Origin: Leptolyngbya sp. Heron Island J
GTDB taxonomy: Bacteria > Cyanobacteriota > Cyanobacteriia > Phormidesmidales > Phormidesmidaceae
Assembly (NCBI RefSeq): GCF_000482245.1
Contig: NZ_AWNH01000012.1
Location: 62,001 to 126,000 of the forward strand
Length of the DNA: 64,000 nt
Reading direction: 5' to 3'
Shown here: positions 7,984 to 18,800 of the stretch, one piece after another
How the letters are laid out: each line of letters starts with the position of its first letter
Numbering within the stretch: the stretch's first letter is position 1
Made by a program: the position numbers and the translations under genes
The notes under the pieces: model-generated
Told to the model about the DNA's origin: nothing
The model's database searches: none
Seen by the model: the letters and a program-made list of their open reading frames with translations, nothing else

Positions 7984-9267
7984 ATGAAATCTCTTGGCCG
8001 CCATATTTTAGTTGAATTCCATGGTTGCTCCTCGGAAATACTCAATGACGTACCCTGTATCGAGTCTAGTATGGTGAGTGCAGCTAAGGAGTCCGGCGCT
8101 ACCATCATTAGCTCAGTTTTTCATCACTTCTCCCCTTTTGGCGTATCCGGAGTTGTCGTGATCCAGGAAAGTCACCTGGCGATTCACACCTGGCCAGAAT
8201 ACCGATATGCGGCGGTTGATCTGTTTACCTGTGGTGATTCCGTTAACCCATGGACCTCTTACAAAATCCTGAAAAAGGCCTTTCAGGCTGAACATGGCTC
8301 AGCTGTAGAGATTAATCGTGGACAGATGGATTTATTGGAGAAAGCCAGCATAGAACTGGGAGAGCTTAGGGATGAAGCCGCCCAGCAGCTGGTTGTTCCC
8401 AAGTATAGCCGCAGTGTTTGGTTCACCGATCGCAACGAAAATATTGCCTTGTCAATTCGCCATAAAGGAGACTGCCTGTTTCGGGAAAAGTCTCCTTACC
8501 AGACAGTAGAGGTATTTGACACCTTTGAATATGGCAAGATGTTGGCCGTTGACAAAATGGTCATGTGTAGTGAAAAGGATGAAAAGGGCTACCATGAGAT
8601 GATTATCCATGTGCCCATGGTTCTCCATCCAGACGTCAAGAATGTTTTGGTGATTGGTGGGGGCGATGGCGGCAGTATTCGTGAGATTTTACGCTATGAA
8701 TCTGTTGAAAACGTGACCATGGTCGAAATTGATGAGGCTGTTGTTCGAGCGTCTAAGGAGTTTTTACCCAGCCTGTCATCGGCCTTTGATCATCCTAAGC
8801 TCAAGCTGATTATTGATGATGGCATTGAATATGTGAAACAGTCTCCAGATAGCTGTTTTGATATGATTGTTGTTGACTCCTCTGATCCCGTAGGCCCCGC
8901 CGAAGGCTTATTCTCTGAAGCATTTTATCAAGACGTTTATCGCTGTTTGCGACCGGGAGGGGTGATGACAGCCCAAAGCGAATCGCCCCACTTTAATCAG
9001 AAAGCGTTTATAGAATTAAATTCTTGTCTAAACGATATTTTTAATCCTCAGAATGTTTTTTGTTATCTAGCATTTATTCCTACATATCCGACGGGTATGT
9101 GGAGTTTTACATACTGTACCAAGGGGGGCAAACACCCTGTGGCTACCCTCGATAAACAACGAGCCCAGCAAATTTCCCGAGAGTTTAATCTGCAGTATTA
9201 CAACAGCGACATCCATGGGGCAGCGTTTTGTTTGCCCACGTTTATTAGCACCATGCTTGAGGCATAG
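7984..9267 (+). CDS. speDE: fused S-adenosylmethionine decarboxylase / spermidine synthase
   Basis: 427-residue bifunctional enzyme. Residues 1-125 are a bacterial SpeH-type AdoMet decarboxylase: [18 protein letters not shown] contains the Glu62-Ser63 self-cleavage site that gives the pyruvoyl cofactor, and the catalytic Cys follows in DLFTCG. Residues 140-420 are an aminopropyltransferase with the AdoMet-binding GGGDGG loop near 225, MVEID, the catalytic-acid region DDGIEYV and [11 protein letters not shown]. One polypeptide would therefore make decarboxylated AdoMet and use it on putrescine. The ureohydrolase gene starts 1 base after this stop, so the two form an operon for polyamines. Such fusions occur in some bacteria but are not the usual arrangement. 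Confidence 0.93.
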   Translation: MKSLGRHILVEFHGCSSEILNDVPCIESSMVSAAKESGATIISSVFHHFSPFGVSGVVVIQESHLAIHTWPEYRYAAVDLFTCGDSVNPWTSYKILKKAFQAEHGSAVEINRGQMDLLEKASIELGELRDEAAQQLVVPKYSRSVWFTDRNENIALSIRHKGDCLFREKSPYQTVEVFDTFEYGKMLAVDKMVMCSEKDEKGYHEMIIHVPMVLHPDVKNVLVIGGGDGGSIREILRYESVENVTMVEIDEAVVRASKEFLPSLSSAFDHPKLKLIIDDGIEYVKQSPDSCFDMIVVDSSDPVGPAEGLFSEAFYQDVYRCLRPGGVMTAQSESPHFNQKAFIELNSCLNDIFNPQNVFCYLAFIPTYPTGMWSFTYCTKGGKHPVATLDKQRAQQISREFNLQYYNSDIHGAAFCLPTFISTMLEA

Positions 9268-9268
9268 T

Positions 9269-10384
9269 ATGGGTAAAGAGTCTGGAAAAGTGACGTCTGA
9301 GCGAGAGCAAAGCATTGTTGAGAAAATCGCTAGCTTTGATCCAGGGGGGGTGGGAGCTGTTAATGGTAATTTGTTTGGCTTCCCCCATGACTATACCCAT
9401 GCCAGCACCATAGTGCTGGGTGTGCCCTGGGATGTAACAACATCGTATCAGGATGGGACATGCCAGGGACCAGAGGCAATTTTGCGAGCATCACCCCAGC
9501 TAGATTTCTATGATTTTGATCATCCTGATGCGTGGCGACAGGGAATTTATATGCTGCCGGTGCCAGGGTGGTTGCTAGCTGAAAACCGTCGCTTGAGACC
9601 GGATGCGATCGCAATTATCCATAGTGCTGAGCGCGGCATTACTCCTAGCGATAGTTCAGATTTAGCCGCCGCTCTGGCCCGAGTCAACCAGGGCTGTCGC
9701 ACCATGAGTCGCTGGGTGCGCTCTCAAACCAAAACCGCCCTGCAGCACCACAAAAAAGTCATCATCATTGGTGGTGACCACAGTGTGCCTCTAGGTGCTC
9801 TAGAGGCCCTAGCTCAGGAATATCTCAGTTTTGGCATTCTGCACCTTGATGCCCACGGTGATTTACGCAACGCCTACGAAGGATTTCAAGAATCCCATGC
9901 ATCGATTATGTTTAATGCGATGCAGCTGCCTCAGATTTCAAAGCTGGTGCAGGTTGGGATTCGAGACATTTCCCATGGTGAAATGGCCTTGATTGATCAG
10001 TCCGATGGCCGTATCGTTACCTACCTGGACACCCAGCTCAAGCAGGCGGCCTATGCAGGGCAAAGCTGGCTGCAGCAATGTCAGGATATTGTGCGCAATT
10101 TGCCTGAGCATGTCTACATTAGCTGTGATGTTGATGGTCTTGATCCCAAGCTATGTCCCCATACAGGTACTCCGGTCCCCGGTGGGTTAAACCTTGAAGA
10201 AGTCTACTGTTTGTGGCGTGAAGTAGTACGCAGCGGTCGGCGCATCATTGGCTGTGATATCTGTGAGACCGGCAACCATGAATGGGATGGCAATGTGAGT
10301 GCGCGAATATTGTACAAGCTGTTTTGCTTGATGAATATGCCTACAAGCGTAGCCGGAAAGTGTGAGGCAAAAGGAGGAGATTAA
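9269..10384 (+). CDS. speB: agmatinase / ureohydrolase family enzyme
   Basis: 371-residue binuclear-manganese ureohydrolase. The metal ligands are visible in GGDHSVPLGALEAL, LHLDAHGDLRNAYEG, ESHAS and SCDVDGLDPKLCPHTGTPVPGG. The start at ATG 9269 is chosen because it lies 1 base after the speDE stop; an earlier ATG at 9215 would overlap speDE. Next to a spermidine synthase the likely reaction is agmatine to putrescine plus urea, but arginase, guanidinobutyrase or related activities cannot be excluded. The protein is longer than typical agmatinases (about 300 residues). The extra length is an N-terminal extension and an insert around residues 95-150. Confidence 0.85.
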   Translation: MGKESGKVTSEREQSIVEKIASFDPGGVGAVNGNLFGFPHDYTHASTIVLGVPWDVTTSYQDGTCQGPEAILRASPQLDFYDFDHPDAWRQGIYMLPVPGWLLAENRRLRPDAIAIIHSAERGITPSDSSDLAAALARVNQGCRTMSRWVRSQTKTALQHHKKVIIIGGDHSVPLGALEALAQEYLSFGILHLDAHGDLRNAYEGFQESHASIMFNAMQLPQISKLVQVGIRDISHGEMALIDQSDGRIVTYLDTQLKQAAYAGQSWLQQCQDIVRNLPEHVYISCDVDGLDPKLCPHTGTPVPGGLNLEEVYCLWREVVRSGRRIIGCDICETGNHEWDGNVSARILYKLFCLMNMPTSVAGKCEAKGGD

Positions 10385-10594
10385 AGATTCATGCTTCCGT
10401 CCTCATGGTGCTTGACTTTGCCCTATTCTGCCTGCAGCTACCTCAGACTGAACTCCGCAAACGTATCACGTTAAGAAGTATTGCCTTCTCAACGTTTTCT
10501 AATTATTTATTTAGATGCTTATTCAGATGCTGTTTTTGTTGCGGTTAGCAATTCAAACTGGCGTTAAGTGATTTACTCAGAGGAGTAACATTGG

Positions 10595-12781
10595 ATGGCG
10601 CGTCGGATTAAATCCCCAACGGTTTTGCAAATGGAAGCGGTGGAATGTGGTGCCGCTGCCCTCAGTATGGTGTTGGGGTACTATGGGCGCTATGTCCCCC
10701 TGGCAGAATTGCGCCACGCCTGTGGTGTGTCGCGGGATGGGGTCACCGCTGCCAATGTGCTTAAAGCTGCCCGTACCTATGGTTTAGAGGCTAAAGGATT
10801 TAAAAAAAGCTTAGACAGCCTGAAACAGCTCAAGCCGCCATTTATTGTATTTTGGCATTTCAACCATTTCTTGGTGGTAGATGGGTTTGAAGCCAACTAC
10901 GTTTACCTGAACGACCCCGCCACTGGTCCTCGGCGGGTCACCCTGCAGGAATTTGATGAGGGGTATACCGGAATTGCGCTGACCTTTGAACCCGCAGACA
11001 CGTTTGAACCGGGGGGGCGCAAACCCAATGTGATGGGCTCTCTGGTTCGGCGGTTGGCAGGTTCAACCGGAGCGTTGCTGTACTGTACGCTAGCGGGCTT
11101 TTTGTTGGTGCTGCCAACCCTGGCCCTACCGGCATTTAGCCGCATTTATATTGACAATATTCTGTTGGCTAAACGTCTGGACTGGCTGCCCTATGTGCTG
11201 TTAGGGATCGCCCTGGTCGTGCTATTGCAGGCTGTTTTGACGATGCTGCAGCTACGCTATTTGCGAGCCCTCAGGATCAAGTTGGCAGTAGGGATGGCCA
11301 GTCGGTTTGTTTGGCATGTGCTACAGCTGCCAGTAGGGTTCTATGCTCAGCGGTTTGCCGGGGAAATTAGCGGTCGCATTAGCCTGAATGACAGTGTGGC
11401 CAGCGTGCTGTCAGGGCGCTTGACGACAACCCTGATTAGCTCAGTGATGATCGTATTTTATGCGATCGCAATGTTGCAGTACGACATTCCCCTCACCATT
11501 ATTGTGATTTCCTTTGCCGTGATTAACGTCGGCGTTTTGCAATGGGTGTCCCGCCAGCGTAAGGATGCCAACTTACGCCTGGTGCAGGAATACGGTAAAG
11601 CATCCGGGATCGCCGTAGCCGGATTACAGGGGATGGAAACCCTGAAAGCCGGTGGTTTAGAGTCTGACTTTTTTGCGCGCTGGGCAGGCTACCACACCAA
11701 AGCCATCAATGCTCAGCAGAACCTGGGGCTGGCTAACCGCGTGATTGGCCTACTGCCAGCATTATTATCCACACTGGCTACCCTGTCGTTGCTAATTATT
11801 GGTGGCTGGCGCATTATTCATGGCAGTCTCACCATTGGTATGCTAGTTGCTTTCCAACTCCTGATGCAAAGTTTCCAGGGGCCAGTTAACACCCTTGTAC
11901 AGTTTGCTGGCACCTTGCAAACACTGCAAGGTAATCTGGACCGACTGGATGATGTACTAGAAAATGAAACGGACATTGCATTTTGTTCCCACTGCAAACA
12001 AAATGTCTCCGAAGCAGAGGAAGCAGCCCGTCACCATCGACTTTCCGGCACCATAGAGATTCGTAATCTCTCCTTTGGCTATAGTCCATTAGACCCGCCT
12101 CTGATAGACGACTTTAACCTGACGATTCAACCCGGACAGAGAATAGCGCTTGTTGGCGGCAGTGGTTCGGGCAAATCCACGCTAGCTCGGGTAATCGCCG
12201 GACTATATCAGCCCAGAAGTGGCGAAGTTAGTTTTGACGGTCGCCCCCGGCAAGAGATTTCCCAAGCAACCCTGACGAATTCCATTGCTATGGTGGAGCA
12301 AGATATTTTATTGTTTGCAGGCAGCGTCCGCAACAACCTTACCCTTTGGGATGACACAGTATCTGATGAAGACTTGAAACAAGCCTGTCGAGATGCCGAA
12401 ATTGAAGAAGCAATTTTGGCCATGCCCTATGGGTATGATGCCATGCTATTAGAAGGTGGCCAGAACCTCAGCGGCGGTCAGCGTCAGCGATTAGAAATTG
12501 CCCGCGCCTTGGTAAACAATCCATCGATTTTGATTATGGATGAAGCCACCAGTGCTCTAGATACAGAAACCGAGAAGATTATTGATCAAAATCTACGGCG
12601 ACGTGGCTGCACCTGTATTATTGTGGCCCATCGACTGAGCACAATTCGCGATGCCGATGAGATTATTGTGCTAGATCGAGGCAAAGTCGTGCAGCGAGGC
12701 ACCCATGAACAACTTTGGCAAAAGGATGGCCACTATGGAGATTTGATTCGGAGTTCAGGCTCAGCATTAGCGGTTGCTTAG
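10595..12781 (+). CDS. NHLP-type peptide exporter: C39 peptidase-ABC transporter
   Basis: 728-residue exporter for a leader-bearing peptide. Residues 1-130 are a C39 peptidase with Gln12, catalytic Cys18 (MEAVECGAA), His in WHFNHFLVVDG and Asp in LNDPATG, so cleavage after a double-glycine-type leader should be possible. A six-helix membrane domain (about 165-430) and an ABC ATPase follow, with Walker A GGSGSGKST, signature LSGGQRQR and ILIMDEATSALD. The start has GAGGAG ten bases upstream. A second full ABC protein lies 110 bases downstream; this pairing is that of NHLP/NHLM lanthipeptide or proteusin export systems. No precursor peptide is visible nearby. Confidence 0.88.
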   Translation: MARRIKSPTVLQMEAVECGAAALSMVLGYYGRYVPLAELRHACGVSRDGVTAANVLKAARTYGLEAKGFKKSLDSLKQLKPPFIVFWHFNHFLVVDGFEANYVYLNDPATGPRRVTLQEFDEGYTGIALTFEPADTFEPGGRKPNVMGSLVRRLAGSTGALLYCTLAGFLLVLPTLALPAFSRIYIDNILLAKRLDWLPYVLLGIALVVLLQAVLTMLQLRYLRALRIKLAVGMASRFVWHVLQLPVGFYAQRFAGEISGRISLNDSVASVLSGRLTTTLISSVMIVFYAIAMLQYDIPLTIIVISFAVINVGVLQWVSRQRKDANLRLVQEYGKASGIAVAGLQGMETLKAGGLESDFFARWAGYHTKAINAQQNLGLANRVIGLLPALLSTLATLSLLIIGGWRIIHGSLTIGMLVAFQLLMQSFQGPVNTLVQFAGTLQTLQGNLDRLDDVLENETDIAFCSHCKQNVSEAEEAARHHRLSGTIEIRNLSFGYSPLDPPLIDDFNLTIQPGQRIALVGGSGSGKSTLARVIAGLYQPRSGEVSFDGRPRQEISQATLTNSIAMVEQDILLFAGSVRNNLTLWDDTVSDEDLKQACRDAEIEEAILAMPYGYDAMLLEGGQNLSGGQRQRLEIARALVNNPSILIMDEATSALDTETEKIIDQNLRRRGCTCIIVAHRLSTIRDADEIIVLDRGKVVQRGTHEQLWQKDGHYGDLIRSSGSALAVA

Positions 12782-12784
12782 GCA

Positions 12785-12870
12785 CCCGCGCTTAAATAAA
12801 TTCCCTGTTACCCCATCACTCATCTACCCATCTACAGCCTCAACCTGGGAATTTATTTAAGCGCAATCCC
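12785..12870. repeat. dispersed repeat A, copy 1, with perfect 18-bp inverted ends
   Basis: The left arm (12788-12805, GCGCTTAAATAAATTCCC) is the exact reverse complement of the right arm (12847-12864). The 41-base interior is pyrimidine-rich (ACCCCATCACTCATCTACCC). A second, partly decayed copy lies at 62111-62195 with nearly the same interior. The hairpin sits between the two exporter genes and may affect their relative expression. Confidence 0.8.
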
Positions 12871-12893
12871 CTGAGTGAGAGTTTTGAAGTTTA

Positions 12894-15815
12894 TTGTTAT
12901 CTCGACGACTTGATCCTATGGTTCTTGCAGATTCCCAAAGCCCCTCTAGCACCTCTAGCATTCAGTCCATTAACAGCAATGATATCTTCCCCCTGGTGGC
13001 GGCTGGGCTTTGGCGCGTCAAATCTGGCCGTTTAGGTATTTTTGTAGTGGGTTGGCAAGATGGAGCACCTGTGGGTGAACGTCGTTATCTGTGGACGGTC
13101 GATGTTGGAGATTTGATGGTTGGAACAGATGCCCGGTCCTGTGATCTGGCTCTGATGGCGGTGGCCTTTGAGGCAAGTGAAATAGAGACCATCGTCACAA
13201 TGGCCGATGACAGCAGCGATATCTGTGGTCATGTCACCATCCCCTTACTGCGACAGGTCGAGCGTTGGGTAGAGGCATTGACCCTGGTGAAGGGATTTCC
13301 TGGCAGATCGATTGCAGAAGTCTCCGATATGGTTGGAACTTTAAGTCTTCAACCCGCTGATGGCTATAGCCCTAAAGCCGCCATGATGTGGGTAAAACCA
13401 ACCAATAACTCGGTGTACTGGCTCGATACTGAAGAGTTTGTTCTACAGCCATCGGCTCCCCTATTTCCGATCTCACGCACCACCTGGGTACAGGCGCATG
13501 ATCAGCCAGTCGATTTACAGGTGGTATCAGCTAATCAGCTGTGTTCCAAAATCTCCTATGGTGAATTTATTCAGGGATTAAATCTCTTTCATCAGTATGC
13601 GCTAGAGATCATTGAAGCGGGTTGGCAATCGGATCGACAGCGAGGAGAACAACAGTTTACAGCTCGACAGCAGCTCAATCAGGAGGTGACCCAAACAACG
13701 CTGCAGGGATTGGTCTCTGTCTTACAGCCCAGTGCAGGCGATTATCTACTGGCAGAAACGCCTCTGCTCAGAGTCGCAGGCGCAGTTGGGCATGCCTTGG
13801 GTGTCAAGATTGAGCCTCCGGCAGAGTCAGAACAGGCCCATCAGGTTAAAGAACCGTTAGAAGCTATTGCCAGGGCCTCGCAGCTACGGCTGCGGCAGGT
13901 GTTGTTGCGGGGGCGCTGGTGGCGGCAGGATGCGGGGCCGCTGGTAGCCTATACGCAAGATGGACGACGTCCGGTGGCGCTACTGCCGATCCGCCAAACC
14001 CATTATGAAATGATGGATGCCACCGGCCAGCGGGTGATAATTGATGAGGCTGTGGCCAACACGGTGGAGCCGGTGGCGTTTATGTTCTATCGGCCTTTAC
14101 CTGAGGGCCACCTGACGGCTTGGGATCTGTTGAAATTTGCCTTTCATGGCCGTCAGCGAGACCTAACGGTGGTCGGCCTGGCTGGGGTCGTGGTGACCTT
14201 GCTGGGTATGGTGTTGCCCCAGATGACGGCGGTATTGGTGGATGATGCGATTCCGTTTGGTAGTGCGGGTCTACTGTTGCAAATTGGGTTGGCATTGGTG
14301 GCAGTGGCGATTGGTCGAGCCAGTTTTCAGCTGGTGCAGGCAATCACAACGATGCGATTGGAGACCGGGTCTGATGTGACCTTGCAAGCGGCGGTATGGG
14401 ACCGCTTGCTGAAGTTGCAAACATCATTCTTCCGAGACTATTCCACTGGAGATTTGCTGTCGCGGGTGTCGAGTATTACGTCTATTCGGCGTATCCTCAG
14501 TGGTTCGGCGTTAGATGCGATTTTGTCAGGGACGTTTGCGCTGTTAAATCTGGGGTTGCTGTTTTACTACAGTGGGAAGCTAGCCGTGCTGGCATTAGCT
14601 GTAGCGTTGTTGATTATGGTGGTCACGGTAACGTCTGGAGCCCTTTTGCTTAAAAAACAACGACCGATGTTGGAGCTGCGAGGTGAGTTGTATGGTCTGA
14701 TGGTGCAGCTGATCAATGGGGTGTCGAAGCTGCGGATTGCTGGGGCGGAGTCGAGGGCGTTTGCCCAGTGGGGTGATAAGTATCGACGGCTGTTGCAGAT
14801 AGAGCTGAGTACCCAGCGATTGGAAGACTCGGTTAATGTGTTTAATACTGTTATTCCGACAGTGACGACGATTGCCCTATTTTGGGTGGCCAGTACGCTG
14901 GTTGGACCGCTAGAACTATCAACGGGGCGGTTTTTGGCCTTTAATGCGGCCTTTGCTATCTTTATTGGCGGTGTCACTAATCTGAGTTTGACGATGATCG
15001 ATGTGATGGATGTAATTCCATTGTGGATGCGATCGCAACCCATCCTGGCAGCATCCCCTGAAGTCACCACCGAAAAAACCGACCCTGGACAGCTTACCGG
15101 AGCCTTTTGCGTTGACCACATTACGTTTCGCTATCGAGACGATGGTCCGCTAATCTTAGACGACGTCACTTTAGAAGCAAAACCAGGGGAGTTTATTGCC
15201 CTGGTGGGACCGTCAGGGTCGGGCAAGTCAACGGTGCTACGTCTATTGTTAGGGTTTGAACATCCTCAATCGGGCACCGTATATTACGACGGTCGCGATA
15301 TGTGCGGTTTGAATTTAACCGCCATCCGTCGACAGCTGGGCGTGGTGCTGCAAAATGGCCACATCAGCGCCGGATCAATTTTTGAAAACATCTCTGGTGG
15401 GGCGTTAATTACCCAGGATGATGCATGGCGGGCAGCAGAAATGGCAGGCTTTGCCGACGATATCCGCAGCTTTCCCATGCAGCTACACACCGTGGTGAGC
15501 GAAGGCGGCAGTAACCTGTCTGGGGGTCAGCGTCAGCGATTGATTATTGCTAGAGCCCTAGCCCTGAATCCAAAACTGTTACTGTTGGATGAGGCAACCA
15601 GCGCTTTGGATAACAGAACCCAGGCCATTGTCAGTGAAAGCCTTGACCGGCTTAACGTGACTCGCGTTGTTGTCGCTCACCGGTTGAGCACAATCCGCAA
15701 TGCCGATCGCATTTATGTGATTAAAGCAGGGCGAGTGGTACAGGTTGGTAGCTTTGACGAACTGGCAAAGCAGCCAGGAGTTTTTGCAGAATTAATTAAA
15801 CGTCAGCTAGCCTAG
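12894..15815 (+). CDS. NHLP-type exporter: second ABC transporter subunit with long N-terminal region
   Basis: 973-residue ABC exporter half. The first 400 residues are a soluble region without peptidase motifs, as in the second subunit of NHLP export pairs. Membrane helices lie at about 425-690 and the ATPase at about 740-970, with GPSGSGKST, LSGGQRQR and LLLLDEATSALD. The start is uncertain: TTG 12894 gives the longest frame and ATG 12918 is an alternative, and neither has a strong ribosome binding site. It follows the C39 transporter in the same direction, and the two probably form a heterodimer in the inner membrane. The substrate is unknown; an NRPS product is also conceivable because a cluster lies 12 kb away. 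Confidence 0.85.
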   Translation: MLSRRLDPMVLADSQSPSSTSSIQSINSNDIFPLVAAGLWRVKSGRLGIFVVGWQDGAPVGERRYLWTVDVGDLMVGTDARSCDLALMAVAFEASEIETIVTMADDSSDICGHVTIPLLRQVERWVEALTLVKGFPGRSIAEVSDMVGTLSLQPADGYSPKAAMMWVKPTNNSVYWLDTEEFVLQPSAPLFPISRTTWVQAHDQPVDLQVVSANQLCSKISYGEFIQGLNLFHQYALEIIEAGWQSDRQRGEQQFTARQQLNQEVTQTTLQGLVSVLQPSAGDYLLAETPLLRVAGAVGHALGVKIEPPAESEQAHQVKEPLEAIARASQLRLRQVLLRGRWWRQDAGPLVAYTQDGRRPVALLPIRQTHYEMMDATGQRVIIDEAVANTVEPVAFMFYRPLPEGHLTAWDLLKFAFHGRQRDLTVVGLAGVVVTLLGMVLPQMTAVLVDDAIPFGSAGLLLQIGLALVAVAIGRASFQLVQAITTMRLETGSDVTLQAAVWDRLLKLQTSFFRDYSTGDLLSRVSSITSIRRILSGSALDAILSGTFALLNLGLLFYYSGKLAVLALAVALLIMVVTVTSGALLLKKQRPMLELRGELYGLMVQLINGVSKLRIAGAESRAFAQWGDKYRRLLQIELSTQRLEDSVNVFNTVIPTVTTIALFWVASTLVGPLELSTGRFLAFNAAFAIFIGGVTNLSLTMIDVMDVIPLWMRSQPILAASPEVTTEKTDPGQLTGAFCVDHITFRYRDDGPLILDDVTLEAKPGEFIALVGPSGSGKSTVLRLLLGFEHPQSGTVYYDGRDMCGLNLTAIRRQLGVVLQNGHISAGSIFENISGGALITQDDAWRAAEMAGFADDIRSFPMQLHTVVSEGGSNLSGGQRQRLIIARALALNPKLLLLDEATSALDNRTQAIVSESLDRLNVTRVVVAHRLSTIRNADRIYVIKAGRVVQVGSFDELAKQPGVFAELIKRQLA

Positions 15816-15835
15816 AATTTTACGTGACACTCAAT

Positions 15836-18800
15836 TTATTTTTGCTCTTCTTTAATAATTTGGATACTTTCCCATGCTGGAAGCTTTTGCGCTTGTCGTA
15901 ATTGGATGATTAAGAACATGATGTAAAAGTCTGCTGTATCACTAAATAGCTGAATTAAAATATCCCTGTCATGGTTATACTTCTCAGTCTCTTTATTGTC
16001 CCAAAGCATCCAATCTTGAGGCTTTAAAAATTGACCATAAGCCTCAATCAGAAGCTCTAAAATCAGTAAAAAGGTATTTAAGTAAGCACGAACAAGATCG
16101 AACTCAAGATTAATAGTACGAGTATTGACCAAATTAAGGTCGAGATTAAAGTTCAGATCAAGCACACTAACAAGATCAAGAGTATTGTTACGTGCAGTCT
16201 CAAGATCACGTGCCCGTGCCCGAATGCTAGCACTTGTACGGGCACGGGCAAAAGCTAAGCTTCGGGATTTATCGCTAATGCTAACACGAGCACGATTACG
16301 GGCGCGATCACGTGTACGTGCAAAGCTACTAGCAAGTGCAAGAGCATAAGCACGGGTATCCGTATGAGCGCAGGTAAGATCAAAGTCAATGCTATGAGCC
16401 CGGTCAATGTTATGCGCACGTGCATAGATACGGCTAAGAGCACGCTCAATAAAAGTATGATTGTTGCGGTCAAGTTTTGTCTTTGAACGTGTTCTTACAC
16501 GTTCAAGAGCCCTAATGCGATCAAATGCAGGATCAATAGCGACAGCATAGTCTGGAGCAGCATCAAAATCTGATATAAAAAGCTGTTCTATTGATTGAGC
16601 TAAAATATCTTTCCATTGTTGCCATTGTCTTGTGGGCACCCCTACTAGTTTGTACTCTGTTGATTCCAAATCTATACTCCATGTACCAATATCAGCTTGT
16701 GTTATGGGGTAAATTTTCTCTTCTTGAATATATGGTAATCGATAAATTTGCCCAGTTTGTTGGCTTAGCCATTGGCAAAAAGCTTGAGCATCACTAGCCC
16801 TAATTCCTTGGATAGATTGAGTCGCGATACCTGAAGGGAAATGATATTGACACCAGTGATCAGGTTGATGGTTTTTTCCTTGTTGATGCTGCTCATCAAC
16901 AAATAACTGATATTCTGCACAGGTGATATAGCTAGTATCAATTGCGTTCTTTTCATCGACTCTGAGCAATCTTTCCAGGCGTCGAGATAGTTTGACTTTT
17001 GCAGCTAACTTGAACAAGTCTGGATTATGAGATTCTAGTCCTTGGATTAGGCATGCTTCAAGCTCCTCGCGCGTATGAGGCTGTATACTTAGACTTTCTT
17101 CTAGACAATCGAAAGCTAATGATAAGGTATCAATGTTTTCAGAATAAAGAGCTGCTTGGATGATTCCACTAGCATCTGTTTGAGCAGAATAAAGTCGAAT
17201 CGTTTCAGCCCACCAGGAAAGTTGTTCTGGAGCTTTAATTGCATTAATCAATATTGATTCTTCCTTTAAATCCTTGATTTCAACTGATGCCAGATATTCT
17301 TGTAGGCTCAGATGAGCAAACTCATAAATCCCTTCTTCTTTAGCAGTTAATAATCCGCTAATTTCTCTCATTTGTTTTAGGAATTGAGTTGAGGCTAATG
17401 TGTCAGAAGACACTAAAATCAGTCTCTCCTGCAGTATTTTATCAATTTCAAGATTAAGTGAAAAAGAACGTATTTTATTCTTCATAAGAGCAAAAGCCAA
17501 TGATTTTAGAACAGATATCTTTTGAGAAGCTGTCAAATTATCAGGAATACGCTTTGCTCGTTGTCGCTTTTCTAATAAAACTTGGCAAATCTCTTTGTAA
17601 AGCTCAACTCGTTTGCCAGGCAAAGCACTACCTCGACGGTGAACATTAGTAATCATTGTTAGCAGCAAAGGATTTACAGCCATTGCTGCTAATGGAGCAT
17701 TATCTCGAATTCTCTTGATCAAATCATCTGCTTGTTGTTTAGCATCTTCTTGCACTCCCAAATCGTCGTAATTTTCTTGATTTCTGATTTCTGTTTCTAA
17801 ATACCAATTTTGAATAAAGCGTTCTACTTGGCTAAAGCTAAAGGGTTGTACCTCTAAAATCGTGACATCTTGCTGGAGGTTAGCATGTTGATATCCCAAT
17901 GGACGGGAAGAAACAATAAAGGCTGTTTCTGGATACTCTTTCATTTGGAAATCGACCCATTCACTAACCTGTTGTCGTTCAGCTTCATCAGCAATTTCAT
18001 CTAACCCATCCAACAAGATTAAACATTGACTATGCTTTAACTTGTTGGCGAACCAATTCGGGGGTGGCTTTAGTGGATCAATCTTCTGCAATTGCTGCAG
18101 CCAACAGTCAATGAGATCAGCCAATGATAAATCTGGTTTGTTGATAATAACTTCTCGTACATCTCTCAGATATATAAGCACCGGAATATATGATGGTGCT
18201 TTAGGGTACAAGAGTTTTCGTTCTTGACGACTTGTATAAATTAGTGTTAGATATCGTAACAAAGTGGTTTTACCCGAACCAGGTGCACCTAAAATCGCCA
18301 GACGCCGAAATGCATAGTCATTAGCCATTCTCATCAAAATCTGACCAATATCTTGGCGCTTCGATAGCTTTTCTGGAAGGTTCTGAATTAAATCGGGGGA
18401 AATCTTAGCGAGACTTTTTTGTGAAATCTTGAGAGGAACAAATACTTTCTGCAACTTTAGGACCTGATCCTTATCCAGTCCTTGAGTCTCATGGTTACGG
18501 CAAATATAAGTCAGTCTCTGATAATACTTATCCTCAAAGTCTGATGTTAAATGTCTCCAAATGCTCAGTGCTTTTGCCTTTGAAGCTACAGCAACTTGAT
18601 CACCTATTACAAACATCCACTTAGCTAAGCCTCCCCCCCTGACTTCAGCTTCCTTGCCAGCTTCCTCCATAAACTTGCTGCTGAACTTTACCCATATTGA
18701 TGAGCAAGCTGTTACGAAAGAGGCAAGAATTGCTTGTATCCAATCGCCAGTTAAAAGTGCATGGGCTGTCATACCCATACCCACACCAGAAGGAGTCCAC

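Noticed and set aside
16125-16349. Plus-strand frame rich in Arg/Ala opposite the NACHT repeat tail
   Set aside because: Composition mirrors the GC-rich repeats of the gene on the other strand.
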